From Oscillospiraceae bacterium (GTDB lineage: Bacteria; Bacillota_A; Clostridia; Oscillospirales; Ruminococcaceae): a stretch of DNA of 5,054 bases. Where the stretch lies: contig JAFPQL010000160.1 in the NCBI GenBank assembly GCA_017414145.1, forward strand, positions 1 to 5,054. Direction: 5' to 3'. The position numbers and the translations under genes were made by a program. Every line of letters begins with the position of its first letter. Positions within the stretch are counted from its first letter, which is position 1. A model generated the notes under the pieces. It saw only the letters and a program-made list of their open reading frames with translations, had not been told where the DNA came from and did not search any database. Below, piece after piece: positions 1-5,054 of the stretch.

Positions 1-447
1 ATTGTCGATTACCACGGAGACGGTGAACTTCGCGGACACGCCGCCGTAGAACTTCGCCTCGGCGCCGTAATCGCCCTCGTTTTTCATGTCAGAGCTGACG
101 CTCAGCTTGCGCTTGTCGAGCGTCACGCCGTACTGCTCCGCAACCGCGTCCGCGACGGCACCCGGCGTCACCGCGCCGAACAGTCTGCCGCCGGTGCCGC
201 CCTTTGCACGGACGGTGACCTTTTTGCCGCTGAGCTTTGCGGCCTGCGCCTCTGCCTCCGCACGGGCGACATCGGCCTTGTGCTGCTCGGACGCCTTCTG
301 TCCGGCGAGCTTATTGAGATTTGCAGGGGTCGCCTCGACGGCAAGCCCCTTGCCAAGCAGGAAATTGCGGGCGTAGCCGTCCGAGACATTCTTGACCTCG
401 CCCTTCTTGCCCGTTCCCTTGACATCTTCAAGTAAAATAACCTTCAT
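1..447 (-). CDS. rplI: 50S ribosomal protein L9 (3' end just outside the window)
   Basis: Component of the large ribosomal subunit; in the family the N-terminal domain binds 23S rRNA near the L1 stalk, and a long helix carries a C-terminal domain outward. The protein starts [18 protein letters not shown]. The L9 family signature is met in residues 13-40: G13, G16, V21, G24-Y25, N28-F29-L30, G34, A36 and T40. Residues about 41-75 are Ala/Lys/Glu-rich, as expected for the connecting helix, and the rest is the C-terminal domain, ending FTVSVVIDN at the window edge. The 149 visible codons equal the usual family length of about 148-150, so the stop must lie only a few codons beyond position 1. The ATG at 447-445 is supported by GAAAGGA 7 nt upstream. 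It is the third gene of the rnjA-gdpP-rplI run, 44 bp after gdpP. The identification rests on clear sequence recognition; only the exact C-terminus is unknown. Confidence 0.96.
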   Translation of the reverse strand, partial: MKVILLEDVKGTGKKGEVKNVSDGYARNFLLGKGLAVEATPANLNKLAGQKASEQHKADVARAEAEAQAAKLSGKKVTVRAKGGTGGRLFGAVTPGAVADAVAEQYGVTLDKRKLSVSSDMKNEGDYGAEAKFYGGVSAKFTVSVVIDN

Positions 448-454
448 TGCAGTA

Positions 455-461
455 TCCTTTC
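455..461 (-). promoter_or_regulatory. Ribosome binding site of rplI
   Basis: GAAAGGA on the minus strand lies 7 nt before the ATG of rplI and fixes that start. It is the same spacing as at the two upstream genes. Confidence 0.85.
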
Positions 462-476
462 TGTATTCCGATTCTG

Positions 477-489
477 CCGCGTTCCGCGG
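477..489 (-). other. Small GC hairpin between gdpP and rplI
   Basis: CCGCG-GAA-CGCGG can form a 5-bp stem with a 3-nt loop, starting 2 nt after the gdpP stop codon on the minus strand. No run of T follows (the next bases are CAGAATCGG), so it does not look like an intrinsic terminator. It may be an mRNA stabilising or processing element, or chance in GC-rich DNA. Confidence 0.4.
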
Positions 490-491
490 AA

Positions 492-2510
492 TCAGTAGAC
501 CTCCGGCTCCGCAGGGCTCTCCGCCGCCTGACCGGCCGCGGCATCCTCCGCTTCGATCGCGTCAAGCGTATCCAGCAGCATGGTGCGCAGCTCCGCGACC
601 GGACAGTCCTTGAGTTGGGTCGCCGCCATCATCTGATGGCCGCCGCCGCCCATGCGTTCCATGACGACCTGCACATTCATCGCGCCGAGCGAGCGTGCCG
701 AGATGCAGCTCAGCTCTCCCCGCGGGAAAATGACAAACGACGCATCGACATTTTCGATGCCGAGCAGCTCGTCGGCGGTCTGCGACGCGATGATCTGGAT
801 GTCGGGGAGCTCCTCCTCCGCGACGGTAATCGCGTAGCGCTTGTAGACCTCCGCCTCCGCGACCAGCCGCGAGCGCTGCCGGTAGGCGTCCATTGAGCCG
901 GCAAAGAGCGTCTTGACCGCGACCGGATCCGCACCGCGTTCCCGCAGATATGCGGCGATTTCAAAGGTGTGGACACCGGTCTGCATGATAAAGTTCTTCG
1001 TGTCGAGCATGATGCCGGCGAGCAGCGCCTCCGCCGTGAACTGCGGCATCTGGTCACGCCAGTCGAAATACTGGATCATGCCCGCGACCAGCTCCGCCGC
1101 GGACGACGCATACGGGTCGTGCAGCTTGAGGGTCGTGTTTTCGAGATAATTGACCATCTGCCGGTGGTGGTCGATGACGACGACATGCTTTGCCATGGCA
1201 TACAGCTCCGCGTCCTCGACGATGTCGCGGCTGAAGGTATCGACGATGACGACGAGATCCTCCTGCGTGAAGATCGCGCGCGCCGTCTCCGGCGAAATCA
1301 TCACATCCGGCATCTCGGCCTCCATGCGCTCGACTAAAATCTTTGCCAGCGAGGATTCCTTCCGGATGACAATATTGTACGGGATGCCGGTCTGCTGCGC
1401 AATGAACGCGATGCCGAGCGCGGCGCCGACCGCGTCCAGATCGCTGGCGCGGTGTCCCATGATATAGACATGCTTGCAGCGCTTCATCAGCTTGTGCAGG
1501 TCGCGTGCGACGGCGCGGTTTCTCGCCTTGTTCCGGTGCTCGATGCCCTTGGACACGCCGCCGTAGAAGGTGAAGCCGTCGTTCGTCTTGATGGCGACCT
1601 GATCGCCGCCGCGTCCCAGTGCCATGTCAAGCGACTGCTGGGCGAATTTCTCATTCTGCTCGAGATTGTCGCCGCTTCTGCCGATGCCGATGGAAAGCGT
1701 CAGGCTGCTGCTGCCGACCTTGATCTTCCGCGCCTCATCGAGCAGCGGAAAATGCGCCCGCTCCATTTCCAGCACATGCTTGGCGACGGTCAGCACCATG
1801 AAGCGGTCCTCGTCCAGATGACAGAAGATGCTGTCGGTGCCTTCCAGAAAGCGGTCATACAGCACCTCCAGCGCCGCCATGACCGAGGCGCGCTCGCTCT
1901 GCCGCGTGCTGTTGAACAGATCGGCGTAATTATCGACGACGATCATGATGACGCAGGGGCGGCTGTCCAGATAGGTCTTGCGCAGATTGACATACTGCGT
2001 CTCCTCCTGGAAGCAGAGCAGCTCGCCGGTGTTCCGCCCGTGCCGGTAATGCGTGCGGGTCACGCGGAAATACTTTCCCATGCGCTCCAGCTCGCCGTAG
2101 CTGTTCTCGGTGATCTGCTCGCCGTTGAGCGGCATCACGGCCGAGAGCGGCTGTCCGTACAGCTCCTCGCCGCAGGCAACATCGGCATAAAAGCTCTGAT
2201 TATACCAGATAATCTGCCGGCTTTCGTCGAGAATGGCGACCGGAACCGGCATATGCTCCGGCGCATTGAACAGCGTATCCTTGAGGGCGCGGTTCATGCG
2301 CGAAAAATACCGCAGCACATTCTTGCGGAGCTGCAGCAGCTCATAGCAGCTCCAGAGCAGTGCCAGCACGAACAGCACCAGCACGAATATCACGGCCCAT
2401 TTCCGGGGCTGTCCGCCGGTCAGCAGCATCATGACCGCCGTAAAGCCGGACAAAATCAGCAGCACCGCCGCTGTAATCAGTCTGCGGGGTGTTTTCAGCT
2501 GCATCTGCAC
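492..2510 (-). CDS. gdpP: Cyclic-di-AMP phosphodiesterase GdpP (membrane-bound DHH/DHHA1 protein)
   Basis: GdpP hydrolyses the second messenger c-di-AMP to pApA at the cytoplasmic membrane, affecting potassium and osmotic balance and cell-wall stress. Domain order in the 672 residues is typical: two membrane helices (about 11-31 and 38-56), a PAS-like domain (about 80-170), a degenerate GGDEF domain (about 180-310) ending in the family motif [10 protein letters not shown], a DHH domain, and a C-terminal DHHA1 domain with GGGGH at 621-625. Expected catalytic metal ligands are present: H353, D357 and D359 (HRASDLD), D424, D447-H448-H449, and D503 (MLDTKNF). One oddity is DTF at 424-426, where homologues usually read DTH. 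The last 20 or so residues form an Ala/Glu-rich acidic tail. The start is probably GTG at 2510-2508, with GGAAGG 7 nt upstream; an in-frame ATG at 2504-2502, two codons later, is the alternative. It is the second gene of the operon, 44 bp from each neighbour. The length is close to B. subtilis GdpP (659 residues). Confidence 0.97.
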   Translation of the reverse strand: MQMQLKTPRRLITAAVLLILSGFTAVMMLLTGGQPRKWAVIFVLVLFVLALLWSCYELLQLRKNVLRYFSRMNRALKDTLFNAPEHMPVPVAILDESRQIIWYNQSFYADVACGEELYGQPLSAVMPLNGEQITENSYGELERMGKYFRVTRTHYRHGRNTGELLCFQEETQYVNLRKTYLDSRPCVIMIVVDNYADLFNSTRQSERASVMAALEVLYDRFLEGTDSIFCHLDEDRFMVLTVAKHVLEMERAHFPLLDEARKIKVGSSSLTLSIGIGRSGDNLEQNEKFAQQSLDMALGRGGDQVAIKTNDGFTFYGGVSKGIEHRNKARNRAVARDLHKLMKRCKHVYIMGHRASDLDAVGAALGIAFIAQQTGIPYNIVIRKESSLAKILVERMEAEMPDVMISPETARAIFTQEDLVVIVDTFSRDIVEDAELYAMAKHVVVIDHHRQMVNYLENTTLKLHDPYASSAAELVAGMIQYFDWRDQMPQFTAEALLAGIMLDTKNFIMQTGVHTFEIAAYLRERGADPVAVKTLFAGSMDAYRQRSRLVAEAEVYKRYAITVAEEELPDIQIIASQTADELLGIENVDASFVIFPRGELSCISARSLGAMNVQVVMERMGGGGHQMMAATQLKDCPVAELRTMLLDTLDAIEAEDAAAGQAAESPAEPEVY

Positions 2511-2517
2511 GCACCTG

Positions 2518-2523
2518 CCTTCC
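2518..2523 (-). promoter_or_regulatory. Ribosome binding site of gdpP, favouring the GTG start
   Basis: GGAAGG on the minus strand lies 7 nt before GTG (2510-2508). A second, weaker AGG (2514-2516) lies 9 nt before the ATG at 2504. The 7-nt spacing seen at rnjA and rplI favours GTG, but both starts are possible and differ by only two residues. Confidence 0.65.
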
Positions 2524-2554
2524 GTTTTGCTGAGATGAGAACTGTGACGGGCTT

Positions 2555-4477
2555 TCAGACCTCCATGATGATCGGCAAAATCATCGGAGAACGCTTGGTT
2601 GTCTCAAAGATATAGTCCGACAGCACATCGCGCAGCTTCGCCTTCAGTGCCGTCCAGTCGCGCAGCTCCGCCGCACCGCAGCGGTCGAGTGTCTCCTCCA
2701 GACGGCTGCGCGCCTCCTCCATCAGCTCCTCGGATTCGCGCACATAGACAAAGCCTCTGGAGATCAGCTCCGGGCCGGAGACGACGGCGTTCTGTGCGCG
2801 GTCGATGCCGATGACAATGATAATCAGGCCGTCCTGTGCCAGATGCTTTCTGTCTCTGAGCACGACCGAGCCGACATCGCCGACGCCGAGGCCGTCCACC
2901 AGCACTCTGCCCGCGGGCGCCTCGCCGACAATCTTCATTTCGACGCCGTTCGTCTCGATGATGCTGCCGATCTGCCCGATCAGGATGCAGTCCCGCGGAA
3001 TGCCCGTGCCGAGCGCGAGCTCCGCGTGCTTTTTCAGATGCTTATACTCGCCGTGAACCGGAATGAAGAAGCGCGGCTTGGTCAGCGCGAGCATCAGCTT
3101 TAATTCCTCCTGGCAGGCGTGTCCGGAGACATGAACCTCGTACATCCGCTCGTAGACGACATGGGCGCCGGACTTCATCAGCTCGTTGACGACGCGTGTG
3201 ACATACTTCTCGTTGCCGGGAATCGGCGTCGCGGAGATGATGATGAAATCCTGCGGCGTGATGTTGACCTTCTTGTGGTCACCCATTGCCATACGGGTCA
3301 GCGCGGACATCGGCTCGCCCTGCGAACCGGTCGTAATCAGCACGATCTGGTCGTCGCTGTAGCGGTTCATCAGGTCAATGTCGATGATTGTGCCCTCCTT
3401 CGCCGTGAGGTAGCCGAGCTCTCTGGCGATCGTGATGACATTGACCATGCTTCTGCCGAAGACGGCGACCTTTCTGCCGTTGGACTCCGCGCAGTCGATG
3501 ATCTGCTGGACGCGGTGGATGTTCGAGGAGAAGGTCGCAATGATGATGCGCTTGCCCTCTGCCGCGGCAAAGAGCTTGTCGAAGGATTCGCCGACCTTGC
3601 GCTCCGTGGGCGTATAGCCCGGACGCTCGGCGTTTGTGGAATCCGCCATCAGCGCGAGGACACCGCGGGAGCCGAGCTCGCCGAAGCGTCCGAGGTCAAT
3701 GATGCCGCCGTCAATCGGCGAATAATCGACCTTGAAATCGCCCGTGTGGACGAGCACGCCGGCCGGTGTGTGAATGGCGAGGCCGACCGCGTCGGGAATC
3801 GAGTGATTGACATGAATCAGCTCGACCGCCATACAGCCCATGCGGACGGTGCGGCGCGGCTCGACGACATTGAGCTGCACCTTTCCCGCGAGCTGATGCT
3901 CCTTGAGCTTGGACTCAACCAGCGCGAGCGTCAGGCGCGTACCGTAGACGGGTGTATTGACTTTTTTCAGCAGATACGCGAGTCCGCCGATGTGATCCTC
4001 ATGGCCGTGCGTCAGCACGATGCCGCGGAGTTTGTCCGCGTTCTGCTCGACATAGGTAAAGTCCGGGATCACGAGATCGACGCCGAGCATCTCGGCATCG
4101 GGGAAGGCGAGTCCGCAGTCGATGATGAACATATCGTTTGCGCACTCGATCACGGTCATGTTCTTGCCGATCTCGCCGAGGCCGCCGAGCGGGATAATCC
4201 GCACCGGGGTTCTGGCACGCGGCACCTTGCCGCTGCGCTGCCGCTCATCATGGAGCGGGGCGGCTGTGTCGGCTGTGAGCTTCTTTGCTGCAACAGGAGC
4301 CGGCGCAGATTTTTCCTTTGATCTGCGCTCCAGCTTTTCACTGACAAGCTCTGCCGGCATGATTTTCCGGCCGACTGCAGAGACGGGGATCGGCGTTCTC
4401 TGATGCCGGCGCTCACCGCTGCGGCTGCCGTTCTGAACGGACGCCTTGCCGCTGCTGCGTTTGGGGTTTCTGTTCAA
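2555..4477 (-). CDS. rnjA: Ribonuclease J (metallo-beta-lactamase/beta-CASP family) with a basic N-terminal extension
   Basis: RNase J combines 5'-to-3' exonuclease and endonuclease activity in mRNA decay and rRNA maturation in Bacillota; it is cytoplasmic and uses two metal ions. The core starts near residue 84-91 (VRIIPLGGLGEIGKN). It shows the HGHEDH motif at 157-162, H225, D247 in HTGDF, the beta-CASP segment (about 310-450, including ATFSSNIHRVQQ), HVSGHA at 449-454, and H475 in HGEYKHL. These match the metal and phosphate ligands of B. subtilis RNase J1 (H74, H76, D78, H79, H142, D164, H390) with an offset of 83-85. The C-terminal domain continues to 640. Without the extension the protein is about 557 residues, as in J1 (555). 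Residues 1-90 are low in complexity and basic (22 Lys/Arg against 8 Asp/Glu). The start is TTG at 4477-4475, chosen for the strong AGAGAGG 7 nt upstream; ATG at codon 40 lacks a good site. It is probably the first gene of the operon. J1 versus J2 subtype was not resolved, so the symbol is by best likeness. Confidence 0.96.
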   Translation of the reverse strand: MNRNPKRSSGKASVQNGSRSGERRHQRTPIPVSAVGRKIMPAELVSEKLERRSKEKSAPAPVAAKKLTADTAAPLHDERQRSGKVPRARTPVRIIPLGGLGEIGKNMTVIECANDMFIIDCGLAFPDAEMLGVDLVIPDFTYVEQNADKLRGIVLTHGHEDHIGGLAYLLKKVNTPVYGTRLTLALVESKLKEHQLAGKVQLNVVEPRRTVRMGCMAVELIHVNHSIPDAVGLAIHTPAGVLVHTGDFKVDYSPIDGGIIDLGRFGELGSRGVLALMADSTNAERPGYTPTERKVGESFDKLFAAAEGKRIIIATFSSNIHRVQQIIDCAESNGRKVAVFGRSMVNVITIARELGYLTAKEGTIIDIDLMNRYSDDQIVLITTGSQGEPMSALTRMAMGDHKKVNITPQDFIIISATPIPGNEKYVTRVVNELMKSGAHVVYERMYEVHVSGHACQEELKLMLALTKPRFFIPVHGEYKHLKKHAELALGTGIPRDCILIGQIGSIIETNGVEMKIVGEAPAGRVLVDGLGVGDVGSVVLRDRKHLAQDGLIIIVIGIDRAQNAVVSGPELISRGFVYVRESEELMEEARSRLEETLDRCGAAELRDWTALKAKLRDVLSDYIFETTKRSPMILPIIMEV

Positions 4478-4484
4478 ATGAATA

Positions 4485-4491
4485 CCTCTCT
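4485..4491 (-). promoter_or_regulatory. Ribosome binding site of rnjA, deciding the TTG start
   Basis: AGAGAGG on the minus strand lies 7 nt before TTG (4477-4475). It is the best Shine-Dalgarno match in the leader next to a start codon, which is why the weak TTG codon is accepted. Confidence 0.8.
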
Positions 4492-4495
4492 TTCC

Positions 4496-4517
4496 GTGCG
4501 GATTTCCGGATCCGCAC
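4496..4517 (-). promoter_or_regulatory. Perfect hairpin in the rnjA leader, next to the ribosome binding site
   Basis: On the minus strand GTGCGGAT, loop CCGGAA, ATCCGCAC gives an 8-bp perfect stem with a 6-nt loop. Its 3' foot is 4 nt upstream of the AGAGAGG ribosome binding site and about 25 nt downstream of the predicted transcription start. No T-run follows, so it is not a terminator. Its place suggests a role in translation initiation or in mRNA 5'-end stability; a role in autoregulation by RNase J is only inference. Confidence 0.7.
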
Positions 4518-4549
4518 CTCTTAAAATACGGGCATAACCATACAGATTA

Positions 4550-4578
4550 AGTATACGCGAAATGCCGGAAAAAGTCAA
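4550..4578 (-). promoter_or_regulatory. Sigma-A-type promoter for rnjA-gdpP-rplI
   Basis: On the minus strand the -35 box TTGACT (4578-4573) and the -10 box TATACT (4555-4550) are separated by exactly 17 bp. Each box differs from consensus at one base. An A-run (GAAAAATG) lies just upstream of the -35 box. Transcription would start around 4543-4541, giving a leader of about 65 nt before the rnjA start codon. No other promoter of this quality was seen upstream of gdpP or rplI, which supports a single operon. Confidence 0.86.
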
Positions 4579-4596
4579 GGCATTTTTCAGAAACGG

Positions 4597-4664
4597 CGCA
4601 TCTTTTCGGGAAACCCTGCAAAAATCCGATCGGCTTTTGTTGAATTTAGGCAAACTGTGCAGGA
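4597..4664. other. Spacer between promoter and repeat array, nothing identified
   Basis: This AT-richer stretch separates the promoter from the repeat block. It contains short self-complementary pieces (CGGGAAACCC; CCGATCGG flanked by A- and T-runs at 4620-4638), but none makes a convincing terminator, operator or gene. No coding sequence was recognised. Confidence 0.5.
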
Positions 4665-4668
4665 CACG

Positions 4669-4683
4669 GCCGGCAGTGCCGGC
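4669..4683. repeat. Hairpin GCCGGC-AGT-GCCGGC in the decayed unit
   Basis: Six-base-pair all-GC stem with a 3-base AGT loop. The same 15-base sequence recurs at 4830-4844 and 4977-4991. No T-run follows on either strand, so it is not an intrinsic terminator. Confidence 0.8.
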
Positions 4684-4696
4684 GGGCAGTGCCCGC
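4682..4696. repeat. Second hairpin GCGGGC-AGT-GCCCGC, overlapping the first
   Basis: A different 6-bp GC stem has the same AGT loop and shares two bases with the end of the first hairpin. The stem sequence changed but pairing is kept. It occurs only in the decayed end unit and accounts for its extra length. Confidence 0.7.
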
Positions 4697-4737
4697 TGCC
4701 ATTTCCGAAAGCCCGCCGCCGGCGAAAACTAGGCGCA

Positions 4738-4884
4738 GCAAATCTTCACCCCACTAGAACAACATCCAAAACAACCGAGAAACGAAAGCCTACCAACCAG
4801 TGGAAGAGAAATCAGGAAAAGAGAGCGCGGCCGGCAGTGCCGGCATCCAACTCTAAAGCCCTCCGCGGGCAAAAACATGACACA
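4738..4884. repeat. 147-bp tandem repeat, unit 1
   Basis: First complete unit, starting GCAAATCTTCACCCC. Its first half is rich in A and very poor in T on the plus strand; its second half holds the GC hairpin (4830-4844) and CCTCCGCGGGC. It differs from unit 2 at only three positions (4791, 4793 and 4801), all within 11 bp. The unit length is a multiple of three, so any stop-free frame stays open through the array. No function is recognised. Confidence 0.97.
4830..4844. repeat. Hairpin GCCGGC-AGT-GCCGGC in unit 1
   Basis: Identical to the hairpins at 4669-4683 and 4977-4991. It sits in the same place in each full unit. Confidence 0.8.
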
Positions 4885-5031
4885 GCAAATCTTCACCCCA
4901 CTAGAACAACATCCAAAACAACCGAGAAACGAAAGCCGAGCAACCAGGGGAAGAGAAATCAGGAAAAGAGAGCGCGGCCGGCAGTGCCGGCATCCAACTC
5001 TAAAGCCCTCCGCGGGCAAAAACATGACACA
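4885..5031. repeat. 147-bp tandem repeat, unit 2
   Basis: Second complete unit, 144 of 147 bases identical to unit 1. The three changes are 4938 (g for t), 4940 (g for c) and 4948 (g for t). Near-identity implies recent duplication or ongoing homogenisation between units. Confidence 0.97.
4977..4991. repeat. Hairpin GCCGGC-AGT-GCCGGC in unit 2
   Basis: Exact copy of the unit 1 hairpin, 147 bp away. Confidence 0.8.
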
Positions 5032-5054
5032 GCAAATCTTCACCCCACTAGAAC
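5032..5054. repeat. 147-bp tandem repeat, start of unit 3 (cut by the window edge)
   Basis: All 23 visible bases equal the first 23 bases of units 1 and 2. The array therefore continues beyond the window and its total copy number is unknown. Confidence 0.95.

Larger units (their letters stand above)
4665..4737. repeat. Decayed end unit of the tandem array
   Basis: This stretch matches the second half of the neighbouring 147-bp unit imperfectly. It shares the GGCCGGCAGTGCCGGC hairpin core, and 4708-4737 aligns to 4855-4884 at exactly 147 bp offset with 7 differences in 30 positions. It also holds an extra 14 bp that creates a second hairpin. The ATG present in the next unit at 4877 corresponds to TAG here (4730-4732). 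A degenerate unit at the border is usual for tandem arrays. Confidence 0.8.

Noticed and set aside
86..376. Open frames on the plus strand opposite rplI
   Set aside because: They overlap the clear L9 gene in antisense, and the products are Ala/Ser-rich with no recognisable features.
1452..2615. Long open frame of 387 codons on the plus strand opposite gdpP
   Set aside because: It lies wholly antisense to a well-supported gene with all family motifs. Its protein is His/Asp/Arg-rich as expected from reading GC-rich codons backwards, with no recognisable domain.
3119..4321. Long open frame of 400 codons on the plus strand opposite rnjA
   Set aside because: Same reason: a shadow of GC-rich coding sequence, full of Asp, Arg and His, with no family resemblance and no neighbouring gene on that strand.
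4620..4638. Possible terminator, CCGATCGG flanked by A- and T-runs
   Set aside because: The stem would have only two GC pairs around a GATC loop, then a mismatch before the A-T pairs. It is too weak to call.
4729..5043. Cys-rich 104-residue frame on the minus strand in the repeat array as a real gene
   Set aside because: It begins at a GTG inside the repeat without a ribosome binding site, and its Phe/Leu/Ser/Cys content follows from the pyrimidine-rich strand. It is kept only as an observation, not annotated as a gene.
4665..5054. CRISPR array
   Set aside because: The period is 147 bp and whole units are nearly identical, so there are no short repeats with unique spacers, and no cas gene is present.
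4665..5054. Insertion sequence or other mobile element end
   Set aside because: No transposase fragment, terminal inverted repeats or target duplication could be seen in the visible part.

Overview
The window looks like chromosomal DNA from a GC-rich member of the Clostridia, most plausibly the Ruminococcaceae/Oscillospiraceae. The reasons are the Bacillota-type proteins (RNase J and GdpP), the AGG-type Shine-Dalgarno sites, the strong G/C preference at third codon positions, and the gene order gdpP-rplI, which is familiar from Bacillota. The genus cannot be fixed from sequence reading alone.

Layout, read on the minus strand because all genes point that way. (a) From 5054 to about 4665 there is a non-coding-looking block with a 147-bp tandem repeat: two full units, the start of a third that runs off the window, and a decayed end unit. 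Each unit carries a GC hairpin with an AGT loop. (b) From about 4660 to 4478 lies a promoter region with a near-consensus sigma-A promoter (TTGACT, 17 bp, TATACT), then a leader of about 65 nt with a perfect 8-bp hairpin just upstream of the ribosome binding site. (c) rnjA (4477-2555) encodes RNase J with a basic N-terminal extension of about 83 residues and a TTG start. (d) gdpP (2510-492) encodes the membrane-anchored c-di-AMP phosphodiesterase, probably with a GTG start. (e) rplI (447 to beyond position 1) encodes ribosomal protein L9 with an ATG start; its stop codon lies just outside the window.

The three genes are co-directional. Both intercistronic gaps are exactly 44 bp, and every Shine-Dalgarno sequence sits 7 nt from its start codon. 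No convincing terminator separates them, so they probably form one operon driven by the promoter upstream of rnjA. The operon joins mRNA decay and 5' processing (RNase J), c-di-AMP turnover (GdpP) and the ribosome (L9); by analogy with other Bacillota, dnaB may follow rplI outside the window.

The coding part is ordinary housekeeping DNA. The parts worth a second look are the tandem repeat array upstream of the promoter, the structured leader with TTG start on rnjA, and the basic N-terminal tail of RNase J. I found no evidence for a new defence or mobile system here.
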